Notes: generated by a model from the sequence alone, not told the origin. Shown: positions 32,074 through 41,110, counted from the first letter of the stretch. The stretch is DNA of 64,000 nucleotides from JAAAPF01 sp964481035 (GCA_964481035.1 CAYZSE010000001.1:1-64000); one strand, 5' to 3'. Made by a program: numbers and translations.

Positions 32074-32259
32074 CGGCGACCGGCCGAGCCTTCGATCGAG
32101 CGGGCGGCGATGAATGGCGGCTCGGGCCGCAGGCTGACGGCGCCCGCCGCATCGCATCGCAACTCGCCGGCACGCTGACGCGACGCGGGGTCGCGCCTTC
32201 GCAGCCCTTCGCCACCGGTCGGATTGTCCTGGAAGACCTGCTCTTCAAGGAGATCCGAC

Positions 32260-32457
32260 ATGGAAATGATGACGCTCGTCATCGTGCTCGCCGTCGCGAC
32301 CCTCGGCGCCTTCTTTCTCGGCGGCACCCTCGAGCAGCGCCGCGTCCGCGCGTCCATGAAGCGCGGCGAGCGCTCGTGGCACGGCCTGCGCGAGGATCAG
32401 CGTCGCGAGGCCGAGCAGGAGGAAGTCGCCGGCAGGCGCCACGAATACCGCTCTTGA
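32260..32457 (+). CDS. Small single-pass membrane protein, unknown function
   Basis: A 65-residue protein with AAGGAG 7 bases before the ATG. Residues about 2-22 (MEMMTLVIVLAVATLGAFF) form one hydrophobic helix with a short periplasmic N terminus; the rest is strongly charged (KRGERSWHGLREDQRREAEQ), probably cytoplasmic. I recognise no family. It lies between the intact thioesterase and its decayed copy. Good ribosome site and clean membrane-plus-tail design support it being real. Confidence 0.65.
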   Translation: MEMMTLVIVLAVATLGAFFLGGTLEQRRVRASMKRGERSWHGLREDQRREAEQEEVAGRRHEYRS

Positions 32458-32578
32458 ACGCGGCACCGTCCCTTCCTTGCTCCCGCCGCAGCGCGGCAGG
32501 CGAGCCGAGTGAACCGTTCTGACACGACTTGCCTCGCCCCGGGCGTTGCTGCCGGATCGTCCGCGATGCGGCGGCACG

Positions 32579-32808
32579 TCGGCGGGGTGCAGACCGACTT
32601 CGAGGCGCGGCCCGACCGCATGGCGACGAACGACTTCGCCGTCCAGTTCATCGACCGCGTGGCGCCCGGCCGCGTCGTCGCCACCGCCACGGTCGACGGC
32701 CTCGGTAGATCCGTCACCCACAGCAGCATGGCGCTGCACCTCGGCACCCCGGACGGCCCGCTGCTGGCGACCGCCGTCGCCAGCTACCGCCTGTTCCACG
32801 GGTGTTGA
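32579..32808 (+). pseudogene. Partial, diverged duplicate of the PaaI-family thioesterase
   Basis: From about 32582 to 32800 this matches 31847-32067 of the intact gene at about 90 percent by my hand count (about 21 differences in 222 bases). Only the C-terminal two thirds is copied: GGVQTDFEARPDRMA onward to SYRLFHGC. The N-terminal strand and the catalytic HGGVTLTLLD region are missing. The frame is open, and an unrelated 23-codon leader from a GTG at 32509 could make a 99-residue product. About 14 codon changes alter the protein and about 3 are silent, as expected for loss of constraint. Confidence 0.8.
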
Positions 32809-32866
32809 CGCTCCAGCGGGGCTCCCACGCGCGGAACCTCGCCCCCCTCACCTGGGCCCGATGCGG

Positions 32867-33622
32867 TCAGTCCAGAGCTTTCCGCGCCACATAGTAGCCG
32901 TAGCCGACGAAGGCTGAAAACCGCTCGTAGAGGTCGATCTCGTGCTTCTCGGCCTCGACGATCGCCCGAGCGTCGGCCGAGTGGCCATGGCGCGCCAGAA
33001 AATCAGCGAAGCGGTCCTGCAGCGGGCGGTAGTAGTCATCGAGCCAGCAGCGTTCCGGCAGGGTGAAATAGCCGATCGGCGCATAGCCGTTGTCCTCGAG
33101 GATCGCCAGCTTGGCGGCGGCGGTGGCGACCTCGGGGTATTCCGCGCGCCAGTGCCGCTCGAGCTCGGCGGGTCGCCGGGCCGTCAACCAAGTCAGCTCC
33201 GACACGGCCAGGATGCCGCCGGGCTTCAAGAAGCGTCGCCAGACCTGGACGCCCTTCGCGAAGCCGATGTTGTAGATGGCGCCTTCCGACCAGATCGCGT
33301 CGAAGGCGTGGTCCGCGAAGGGCAGCTCTGCCATCGAAGCCGCCAGCGTCTCGATCCGGCGCCCCAACCCCGCCTGGCCGGCCGCCGCCTCGAGCTCGCC
33401 GAGAAACGCCGGGAGAAGATCCACGGCGGTCACCGCCGCGTCGAGCTCCCGGGCCAGCACCAGGGTCGATGCGCCGCTGCCGCAGCCGATGTCGGCGATC
33501 TCCAGGCCCTCGGCGCCGGCGAGGCCCGACAGCCTGATCGCGAGGCGCGTCGCCTCGTCGCTGCCGGGCCCCTGCCGCCGTCCGTCCCGATGCAGGTCGA
33601 TCAGCAGCTCGAGGTCGCCCAT
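32867..33622 (-). CDS. Class I SAM-dependent methyltransferase
   Basis: A 251-residue methyltransferase with a UbiE-like SAM site: GLEIADIGCGSGASTLVLA (about 40-60), acidic loop AVDLLPAF, AASMAELPFADHAFDAIW and the post-I RFLKPGGILAVSEL. The substrate cannot be read from sequence; the protein does not look like BchM. AAGGAG lies 6 bases before the ATG, and it starts 31 bases after bchD, so it probably shares the bchI-bchD transcript. Confidence 0.85.
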   Translation of the reverse strand: MGDLELLIDLHRDGRRQGPGSDEATRLAIRLSGLAGAEGLEIADIGCGSGASTLVLARELDAAVTAVDLLPAFLGELEAAAGQAGLGRRIETLAASMAELPFADHAFDAIWSEGAIYNIGFAKGVQVWRRFLKPGGILAVSELTWLTARRPAELERHWRAEYPEVATAAAKLAILEDNGYAPIGYFTLPERCWLDDYYRPLQDRFADFLARHGHSADARAIVEAEKHEIDLYERFSAFVGYGYYVARKALD

Positions 33623-33653
33623 CCTCGTCTCCTTGTCGAGCGCTGCTGCCGCG

Positions 33654-35417
33654 TCAGGCCCCGGTCTGCGCGCGCACGGCCGCGTTCAGGGTGGCGGCGT
33701 CGGCCGAGGGCAGCGGCAGATAGGCTGCCGCCATGGCTTCGGCGAGGGCCTTGGCCTTGGGATCGGGCCGGGCCGAGACGTCGACCACCAGCGCCGAGAG
33801 GCCCGCCTCGCGCAGGAGCGCCGCCGAGGCGAGCGCGTCGCTGTTCGCCCGGGGCCGGCCGGGCGTGCCGTCGCGGGCGACGTTGGCGCGGCCGTCGGTC
33901 ATGACGACGACGGCCGGCGTCTGGCCGCGCCGGCGCACGGCCTGCGCGAGCGTCAACGCGGCGTCGAGCCCGGCGGCGAGCGGCGTGCCACCGCCCCCCG
34001 GCAGCCGCAGCACGCTGTTCTTGGCGCGGGTGAGCGAGCGGGTCGGCGGCAGCAGCAGCTCGGCCGACGCGTTCCGAAAGGCGATCAAGGCCACGTGGTC
34101 GCGGCGCACGTAGCAGTCGGCCAAGAGCAGCTCGACCGCACCCTTGGCCTCGGCGAGCCGGTTGAGCGCCGCCGAGCCCGAGGCGTCGACGACGAAGATG
34201 GCGACGCTCTCGTTGCGCTGCTTGAAGCGGGTGATGCGGAAGTCCTGGCGGCGGACCTGAACGCGGGCCTTGGAGCGCTGGGCCTCGCGGCGGCGGATCG
34301 GCTGCCAGGGGGCGGCGGCGCGCAACGTCTCGACGACGTTGAGCCGCACCCCCGGCGCCGGCTCGCCGGGCCGCGCACCGATCGGCCGGCCGCGCTTGGT
34401 GGTCGGCGCGAGCGCCCCGGCGTGGCCCTGCGCGCCCGAGCTGTTGCGCGCCGCCAGGCCCGCCTGGAGGGCGGCGAGCAGGCCCTCCGGCAGCGCCGAC
34501 CTGGCGGCCTCGAGGACGACGTCCTCGAGCGGCTTTTCCTCCTCCTTCGGTCGCTGGTCCTCCTCCTGATCCTCGGGCGGGTCCTCCGGCGGCGGCGGCT
34601 CCTGCTCCTCCTCCGGCGCCTCGTCGCTCGGGATCATCGTAGCTCGCGGCGCCAGCACCAGCCGGGCCGCGATCTGGGCCGCCTCGGCGTCGACGAGGTC
34701 GAGGTCCATCAGCGCCGCCGCCGCCCGGGCGACACGCATGGCATGCAGCGGCGCGCGCAGGGCCGGGATGCCGAGCGCCAGGGCGGCGGTGCAGAACGCC
34801 TCGGCGAGGTCGTCGGGCACCGCGACGCGCGCCAGGCGGGCGCGGGCGCGGGCCACGTCCTCGGCGGTCAGCGCCGGCGGCTCCTCGCTGTCGCGCCAGC
34901 CGAGGGTGTCGAGATCGACGATCAGCGCTAGCCGGTCGGCCAGGGGCGCCGGCAGCCGCTCCTCCTCCTCGATGCCCTCGTCGAGCGTGACGAGGCCGAT
35001 GCGCGTGGCCACGCGCAAGGCCAACCCCTCGCGCTCGAGGGCGAGCTCGCCCTGGTCGAGGGCGGCCGCGAGGTGTGCTGCCGTCGAGGCGGAGAGACGC
35101 TCGGCCATCGCCGCGACGACGACGCCGCCGTGCGCCTCCGCCAAGAGCCCGCGCTCGGCGACGGGCCGGCCGGCGCGCAAGGTGGCGGCGAGGTCGAGCC
35201 CGCCCAGGAGCCGGTCGTCGGTGATGTGCGCCGGCAGGCGCCGGAATGGCTCGCCCGTGGGCAGGAGGTCTCGGAGGTGGCCGAGCCAGGCGTCGCGGAC
35301 CGGGCCGGCGCGGGCGCGGAGCGCGATGCCGGTGCCCGGCGGATCGACGGCGAACAGGGCGGCGGCGAGGAGCGCATCGCCCCAGGGGGAGAGCGGCGGC
35401 GCCTCTGGCTCGCTCAC
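33654..35417 (-). CDS. bchD: Magnesium chelatase subunit D
   Basis: Adaptor subunit of the chelatase that inserts Mg into protoporphyrin IX for bacteriochlorophyll. The 587 residues have an N-terminal AAA-like domain without a good Walker A, a highly acidic Pro/Glu linker (PEEEQEPPPPEDPPEDQEED, about 290-320), the GRPIGARPGEP motif and a C-terminal integrin-I (VWA) domain with MIDAS residues in VVDASGSAALNR and VVMTDGRANVAR. The GTG start overlaps the bchI stop by four bases (GTGA). CobT was considered, but the order after BchI and the linker favour BchD. Confidence 0.94.
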   Translation of the reverse strand: MSEPEAPPLSPWGDALLAAALFAVDPPGTGIALRARAGPVRDAWLGHLRDLLPTGEPFRRLPAHITDDRLLGGLDLAATLRAGRPVAERGLLAEAHGGVVVAAMAERLSASTAAHLAAALDQGELALEREGLALRVATRIGLVTLDEGIEEEERLPAPLADRLALIVDLDTLGWRDSEEPPALTAEDVARARARLARVAVPDDLAEAFCTAALALGIPALRAPLHAMRVARAAAALMDLDLVDAEAAQIAARLVLAPRATMIPSDEAPEEEQEPPPPEDPPEDQEEDQRPKEEEKPLEDVVLEAARSALPEGLLAALQAGLAARNSSGAQGHAGALAPTTKRGRPIGARPGEPAPGVRLNVVETLRAAAPWQPIRRREAQRSKARVQVRRQDFRITRFKQRNESVAIFVVDASGSAALNRLAEAKGAVELLLADCYVRRDHVALIAFRNASAELLLPPTRSLTRAKNSVLRLPGGGGTPLAAGLDAALTLAQAVRRRGQTPAVVVMTDGRANVARDGTPGRPRANSDALASAALLREAGLSALVVDVSARPDPKAKALAEAMAAAYLPLPSADAATLNAAVRAQTGA

Positions 35418-36439
35418 GCGGCGAACATCTCCTCGAGCGCGCGCTCGACGCGGACCGTGGAGCCCGCCTCGTCGAGCGGGTTGCGGCGCAGCCGGTGGCG
35501 CAGGGCCGAGGGTGCCACGTGCTTGAGATGCGCATCCGTCACGGCCGTAGCGCCCTCGAGGGCGGCGAGCGCCCGCGCGGCGCGGATCAGCGTGAGCTCG
35601 CCACGGAGCCCGTCGGTGCCGAGCTTGAGGCACAGCTCCGATGCGCGCTCCAGCGCCGCGTCGCCGACCGCGACCTCGTCGAGATGCTCCTTGGCCTTGA
35701 GCACGCGGCGGCGGAACTTGGCGTCCTGGCGCTTCCAGTGCTCGATGAAGCCCGCGGGGTCGCGCTCGAAGGCGTCGCGGCGGCGGACGACCTCGACGCG
35801 GGTCTTGAGGTCCATCGGCGTCTTGACCTCGACCGAAAGGCCGAAGCGGTCGAGGAGCTGCGGGCGCAGCTCGCCCTCCTCGGGATTGCCGGAGCCGACG
35901 AGCACGAAGCGCGAGGGATGGCGGATCGAGACGCCCTCGCGCTCGACGACGTTCTCGCCCGAGGCCGCGACGTCGAGCAGGAGGTCGACGATGTGGTCCT
36001 CGAGGAGGTTGACCTCGTCGATGTAGAGAAAGCCCCGGTGCGCGCGGGCGAGGAGCCCGGGCTCGAAGGCCTTCTCGCCCTGGGTCAGCGCGCGCTCGAG
36101 GTCCAGGGCCCCGACGACGCGATCCTCGGTGGCGCCGAGCGGCAGGTCGACCACCGGCACCGGCGCCTTGTGATGCTTCTTGCGACCAGCGGCATGCGCC
36201 GCGCAGCCGGGCACGCACAGCTCGGGCCCGTGGCCCGGGTCGCAGTTGTAGGGGCAGCCGTCGACGACCTGCATCGGCGGCAGCAGTGCGGCGAGGGCGC
36301 GGATCGCCGTCGACTTGCCGGTGCCGCGGTCGCCGAAGACGAGCACGCCGCCGATCCGCGCCTCGACGGCGGCGATCTCGAGCGCCAGCTTCATCTCGTC
36401 CTGGGCGACGATGGCGGCGAAGGGAAAAACGGCGGCCAT
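35414..36439 (-). CDS. bchI: Magnesium chelatase subunit I, ATPase
   Basis: AAA+ ATPase motor of Mg-chelatase. The 341 residues carry Walker A GDRGTGKST (36-44), a Cys-rich insert (CPYNCDPGHGPELCVPGC), Walker B FLYIDEVNLLEDH, sensor GSGNPEEGELRPQLLDRFGL and the C-terminal helix bundle, all close to the purple-bacterial consensus. Coupled to bchD by a four-base overlap. No other bch, crt or puf gene is in the window, so the pigment pathway is only implied. Confidence 0.96.
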   Translation of the reverse strand: MAAVFPFAAIVAQDEMKLALEIAAVEARIGGVLVFGDRGTGKSTAIRALAALLPPMQVVDGCPYNCDPGHGPELCVPGCAAHAAGRKKHHKAPVPVVDLPLGATEDRVVGALDLERALTQGEKAFEPGLLARAHRGFLYIDEVNLLEDHIVDLLLDVAASGENVVEREGVSIRHPSRFVLVGSGNPEEGELRPQLLDRFGLSVEVKTPMDLKTRVEVVRRRDAFERDPAGFIEHWKRQDAKFRRRVLKAKEHLDEVAVGDAALERASELCLKLGTDGLRGELTLIRAARALAALEGATAVTDAHLKHVAPSALRHRLRRNPLDEAGSTVRVERALEEMFAA

Positions 36440-36795
36440 CTCAAGCCCGCCTTTGCATCACGAAGCCGTCCATCCCTGCTCCGTCTTCGGGGGTTGACGC
36501 CGAGCTCGGCGCGTCCGCCGCATGGGAGCGCCGATGGCGCCCGGATGCAATCGCCACCGCCTCGTCCGTTGGGTGGAGAGGGGCACGCTCTCGTCGCCGT
36601 GCCAGCGATGGGGCGCTTGCGGTCGGTGCCCTTCGCGCCGGATCGGGCCGAGCATCCCCGGCCGCAACCTCGACGACGATCTCGAGCGGTGCCGGGGGCC
36701 CCGCGCCGCCGAGCACGGCCGGTCGCGGGCGAAGGGAGGCGGGCGCCAGCCGGCGCCACGCTCACGGCGCGCCGAGGCCGTCGCGCGATCGCGGC
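36440..36795. other. Non-coding spacer between ggt and bchI
   Basis: These 356 bases lie between the bchI start and the ggt stop, with both genes on the minus strand, so they should hold the bchID promoter. Open frames exist on both strands but are Arg/Pro/Ala-rich, mutually overlapping and without recognisable motifs. I see no clear promoter, terminator or RNA. Confidence 0.5.
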
Positions 36796-38609
36796 TCAAT
36801 CTCCGAGCACCACGCCCTCGCGGCGCGGGTCGGCGCCGCCCTGAGGGCCCTGCTCGGTGACCATGATGGCGTGCAGGCCGCTCGCCAGCGCGCGCACGTT
36901 CACCTCGTGGCCGCGCTCACGCAGTCCGGCGGCGAAGCCGGCAGCCGGCGTGCCCTCCTCGACGTCGGTGGCGCCGCCGCGGTTGACGACGTGGCCGAAC
37001 CGGACCGCCTGCATCGGCTCTAGGCCCCAGTCGAGCATGCCGATGAGGGCCATCGTCGTGTAGCCGATGATCCGCGAGCCGCCGGGCGAGCCCGCGAGAA
37101 CGAAGGGCCGGCCGGCGCGCATGACGATGGTGGGGCTCATCGACGAGCGCGGCCGCTTGCCGCCCTCGACCCGGTTGGCGACCGGCCGGCCGTCGACCTC
37201 GGGGCGGAAGGAGAAGTCGGTGAGCTCGTTGTTGAGCAGAAAGCCGTTCGTCATCAACCTGGAGCCGAAGCCGCTCTCTATGGTCGTCGTCATCGAGAGC
37301 GCATTGCCGGCCACGTCCAGGATGACGAAGTGGCTCGTGCCTTCGAGCTCGGGCTGGACATGCGGCGCCCAGAGCCGGGCGTCACGCCAGGGCGGGTTGC
37401 CGGCCGCGGCGTCGCGGTTGGCGCGATCGCGGTCGAGGAGCTGCGCGCGGACCGTGAGGTAGAAGGGATCGACGAGCCCCTTCGCCGGCACGTTCACGAA
37501 GTCGCTGTCGGCCATGTAGAGGGCGCGGTCGGCAAAGGCGAGCCGGCCCGCCTCGGCGACGAGGTGAGCCGCGTCCGGCCCGTAGCCCAGGCTCGCCATG
37601 TCGACGTGCTCGAGCATGCCGAGGATCTGGCCGACGGTGAGCCCGCCCGAGCTCGGCGGGCCCATGCCGCAGACCTGGTCGCCGCGGTAGCCGACGCAGA
37701 CGGGCGGGCGCTCGACGACCGCGTAGCGCCTGAAGTCCTCGACCGCGAGGATGCCGCCGTGCTCGGCGGTCGTGGCGATGATCGCATTCGCGATAGCGCC
37801 CTCGTAGAACGGCCGGCTGCGCTCGGCCTGCATCGCGCGCAGCGTCTCGGCGTNNNNNNNNNNNNNNNNNNNNNNNNNNNNNNNNNNNNNNNNNNNNNNN
37901 NNNNNNNNNNNNNNNNNNNNNNNNNNNNNNNNNNNNNNNNNNNNNNNNNNNNNCCCTCGTAGAACGGCCGGCTGCGCTCGGCCTGCATCGCGCGCAGCGT
38001 CTCGGCGTAGGCCGGATTGACGAGCGTTGCCCCCGCTTCGAGCGGCGCGCCTTCAGAGAAGAAATAGGCGCGCGTAGCGGCGAAGCGGTCCAGCTCGCGG
38101 GCGCCGGCGACCGACGCGGCGAGCCGCGGCGTCACGGTGAAGCCACCCTCGGCGAGCGCGACCGCCGGCTCCAGCAGGCCCGCCCAGTCGCGCGTGCCGT
38201 GGCGCGCATGGACGACGTCGAGGAGCTTGGGCGTGCCGGGCACGCCGACCGAGCGGCCGCCGATCACGGCTTCCCAAAAGCCCATGGGCTCGCCGCCGAC
38301 GCCGAGGAAATAGGCGCGGTCGGCGGCGAGGGGCGCGGTCTCCCGGCCGTCGAAGGTGGTGAGCGTGCCGCTCGCCGCGTCGTAGTAGACGAGGAAGGCG
38401 CCGCCGCCGAGGCCCGAGGATTGCGGCTCGACCAGCCCGAGCACGGCCTGCACCGCGACCATCGCGTCGACCGCGTTGCCGCCTCGCCGCAGCACCTCGA
38501 GGCCCGCTTCGGCCGCCAGCGGGTGGGCAGCGGCCACCATCTGACGCCCCGCCGCCTGCACCGGTGCCAGTCCCAGAACGAGGACGGCCACGAGCCAGAG
38601 CTGTCGCAT
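36796..38609 (-). CDS. ggt: Gamma-glutamyltransferase, split by a false assembly gap
   Basis: Periplasmic enzyme that cleaves glutathione and transfers the gamma-glutamyl group; made as a proenzyme that cuts itself. A signal peptide (MRQLWLVAVLVLGLAPVQA) opens it; GGNAVDAMVAVQAVLGLVEP and SGLGGGAFLVYY follow. The Thr nucleophile of the small subunit is in EGTSHFVILDVAGNALSMTT, followed by LLNNELTDFSF. A 100-N run (37854-37953) interrupts it, but the same 55 bases lie on both sides. Merging them leaves 1659 bases, 552 residues, fully in frame: the gene is probably intact. Confidence 0.93.
37799..38008. repeat. 55-bp identical flanks around a 100-N run (assembly artefact)
   Basis: Bases 37799-37853 and 37954-38008 are identical, and the 100 Ns lie exactly between them. 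This is what two contigs overlapping by 55 bases look like when joined by a fixed-size gap instead of being merged. See ggt for the in-frame result of merging. Confidence 0.93.
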
Positions 38610-38721
38610 CGATCTCCTCCCTACGGCCTCAGCGCTCCTTACCGTCGCGCGGCGCTCGTGGCCATCCTTGCGGGCGCCGCCGTGCGGCTATAAGGACGGG
38701 TTCCGCCAAGGGAACCCACCG

Positions 38722-39909
38722 ATGACCGACCTGCCCTCGCTCGTGCTCAAGCGCGGCCACGACCGCCGCGTGCGCGCCGGCGCGCCCTGGGTTTTCGCCA
38801 ACGAGATCGAGATGACCGACGAGGTGCGCCAGCTGCCGCGGGGCGCGCTCGCCCGGCTCGTCCTGCCGGGCGGGCGCCACTACGGCCTCGTCCACGCCAA
38901 CCCGCACTCGCTGATCGTCGCCCGCCTCTTGACCCGCAATCTCGAGACGGCGATCGACGCCGCCTTCTTCGAGCGTCGGCTCGAGCGCGCCCTGCACCTC
39001 AGGGAGAAGCTCCTGCCCGGCGGGCACTACCGCCTCGTCCACGGCGAAGGCGACGGCTTGGCCGGGCTCGTCGTCGACCGCTACGGCGAGGTCGTCGTCG
39101 TCCAGCCCAATTCCGCGGGCATGGCGGCCGTGGTCGATGCGATCGTGACGGCGGTCGAGCGGACGCTGAAGCCCCAGGCGGTCGTCGTCCGCGGCGACAG
39201 CCACGCCCGCAAGCTCGAGGGGCTCGCGGTCGAGCCGCCGCGCGTCATCGGCAGCTTTGAGAACCCCGTGCGGGTGCGCGAGGGCGAGCGCGTCTTCTAC
39301 GCCGACGTGCTGGGCGGGCAGAAGACCGGCTGGTTCTTCGACCAGCGGGTCAACCGCGAGTGGCTCGCGCGGCTCGCGGCCGGCGGGCGGATGCTCGATC
39401 TCTACGGCTATTCCGGCGGCTTCGCCGGCCACGCGCTCGCCCATGGTGCTGCCTTCGCCGAGGTCGTCGATCGCAGCGCCGAGGCCCTGGCGCTCGCCCG
39501 GCGCGCCGTCGACGAGGCCGGCCACGGCGAGCGTTTCGCCGCGGCCAGAGGCGACGTCTTCGACGTCTTGGGAGGTCTCGTCGAGGCCAAGCGCCGGTTC
39601 GAGGTCGTGGTCTGCGACCCGCCGCCGTTCGCGCCGAGCAAGAAGGACCTGCCGGCGGCGCTCAAGGGTTACCGCAAGCTCGCCCGCGGCGCCGCCGCCG
39701 TGACCGCGGCGGAGGGCTTTCTCGCCGTCGCCTCCTGCTCGCACCACGTCACGAGCGATGCCCTCTTGCAGGCCTCCTTCGAAGGGGTGCGCGATGCCGG
39801 CCGGCAAGGCCGGCTCGTCTTCACCGGCGGCGCCGGCCCCGATCACCCGCTGCACCCGGCGCTCGCCGAGAGCCGCTATCTGAGCTTTCTCGTGTTCGCT
39901 CTGGATTGA
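38722..39909 (+). CDS. Class I SAM-dependent rRNA methyltransferase, RlmI-like
   Basis: Probable 23S rRNA cytosine-C5 methyltransferase (COG1092). The 395 residues have an N-terminal PUA domain (LKRGHDRRVRAGAPWVFANE), a central EEHEE-like domain and a C-terminal Rossmann methyltransferase with KTGWFFDQRVNR, MLDLYGYSGGFAGHAL, motif IV VCDPPPFAPSK and a Cys in VASCSHHVTSD. A TATAAG at 38689 with TTG-like -35 only 15 bases upstream is a weak promoter candidate. Which cytosine it modifies is inferred from RlmI. Confidence 0.9.
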   Translation: MTDLPSLVLKRGHDRRVRAGAPWVFANEIEMTDEVRQLPRGALARLVLPGGRHYGLVHANPHSLIVARLLTRNLETAIDAAFFERRLERALHLREKLLPGGHYRLVHGEGDGLAGLVVDRYGEVVVVQPNSAGMAAVVDAIVTAVERTLKPQAVVVRGDSHARKLEGLAVEPPRVIGSFENPVRVREGERVFYADVLGGQKTGWFFDQRVNREWLARLAAGGRMLDLYGYSGGFAGHALAHGAAFAEVVDRSAEALALARRAVDEAGHGERFAAARGDVFDVLGGLVEAKRRFEVVVCDPPPFAPSKKDLPAALKGYRKLARGAAAVTAAEGFLAVASCSHHVTSDALLQASFEGVRDAGRQGRLVFTGGAGPDHPLHPALAESRYLSFLVFALD

Positions 39910-39984
39910 GCCTGGAAGGATCGGGAGCGCGAGGCGGCCAGGGGCAGCGTCCGGCTCGCGGGCGAAGCGATCGGCACGGCCGCG

Positions 39985-41110
39985 GCCGTGCCCGAGGAGA
40001 TCGACGACCAGGAAGCGGCCACACGCGAGCCCATCGATGGCCACATGACGGCGCTGGCCGAGCGCACGCGCGCGGCCGTGCAGCGCTTCATCCTTTGGCT
40101 GGAGGGGCCCGGCGGCCGAGCCCACCACGGACCCCGTTGCCCAGGCACGGTTCGCCCTGATGCGTCTCGGGGCCTGACCGTCTTCAGCCAGTTCGACTTG
40201 TTCTCCGACGGCTTGACCGAGCGCAGCGAGCATGGTTTCGGCCTTGGGCTGGCCGACCTCGAGGGGCTAGCGGCCGACGCCCTGGGCTCGGCGGGCGGCC
40301 GGTTCGACCCGCCGCCCGCGTTCTGCTAGTGCGTTTCCCGAAATGCTTGACCATCCCGCACCCCCGCCCGGCCGCCCACGAGGTTACGCTGCCATGGGCA
40401 GCCGGGCGGGGGTGCGGGATGAGCGTAGATCAATCTCACCGGGAAACGCGCTAACTCGATCGCGGTGCGGGTGCGGCGATCCGTCGAGCCGCGTGCCGGG
40501 TGGCCGCAAGCGATCGGTCGCCATCATCCGGGGCCCGCGCGAGCGGATGATCGGCGCCGGTATCGGCGCGTCGCTTCTACACGCGTTCGACCATCAAAGG
40601 TGAGCGCAGCGGCACCTCGTTGCCGGCTTCCGTCCCGTCGCACAGGCCCTCGAAGCGAGAGCGGCCCGCGAGAAGAGATCATCGCCGATCTCGGGTCGAT
40701 CGCGCGCCTCGGCATCGGCGCCACCAAGGCGTCGATGCGCGTGGCCAGACTGCCTCGGCGCCTTCGTCGACCGGCTCCAGTTCGACGATCCGCATCCGAG
40801 CCCGAGGAACCGAGTGCGGCTCGGTGCGACCCTCCGTGCGCGGCTCGATCCCGACCGGCCGTGGCGGCGGAGTCGCAGGGCTGCGGCGAACGCTCTATCC
40901 GCCGGCAGCCGCCGACCGAACACGGGCGGCCGCCTTCGCGCTGATTGAGGCGACCATCGGCGCCCTTCGCGACGTGCTCGTCGACCATCGGCCACGCGCC
41001 CTCGCCGGCGCCAGCCTGCGGGCGGTGCGACAGTCTCGGGCGCGCCAACCGGCGAGGTTGCCGGGCATGCTCCACGCCGGGCCGAAGCCCGCCCGCACCG
41101 CCGGCGGCAA
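39985..41110 (+). pseudogene. Relic of an uncharacterised zincin-like protein, interrupted by a MITE
   Basis: Pieces of one protein lie in order but in different frames. They are ARFALMRLGA then stop (about 40145), TVFSQFDLFSDGLTERS to PPPAFC (ending 40326), the MITE, LDRGAGAAIRRA (40455-40490), PRERMIGAGIGASLLHAFDHQ (ending about 40600), IIADLGSIARLGIGATKAS (about 40677), AFVDRLQFDDPHPSPRN (about 40770) and DVLVDHRPRALAGASLR (about 40973). From memory these match a family of unnamed alphaproteobacterial proteins with an HEVGHQ-type zinc motif; here that motif reads HAFDHQ, so the catalytic Glu is lost. At least four frame changes plus stops mean a dead gene. Limits are approximate; the family match needs a translated search. 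Confidence 0.65.
40329..40451. mobile_element. 123-bp MITE with 12-bp terminal inverted repeats and TA duplication
   Basis: The ends GTGCGTTTCCCG and CGGGAAACGCGC are inverted repeats with one mismatch, flanked by TA on each side (40327-40328 and 40452-40453), the target duplication of IS630/Tc1-type elements. Inside is a perfect 21-base inverted repeat (40352-40372 with 40401-40421) around a 28-base loop, able to form a very stable hairpin. It encodes nothing. Removing it and one TA rejoins the flanking frame (FC, then LDRGAG). Confidence 0.85.

Noticed and set aside
26824..32157. Very long open frame on the minus strand opposite gltDB (over 1700 codons)
   Set aside because: It mirrors gltD and gltB in antisense; high GC removes stop codons. 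The product is low-complexity Asp/Arg/Val/Gly with no domain, and the plus-strand genes are certain.
33654..35417. CobT-type cobaltochelatase instead of BchD
   Set aside because: The gene is coupled to a typical BchI and has the BchD-type linker and GRPIGARPGEP motif; no cob genes are near.
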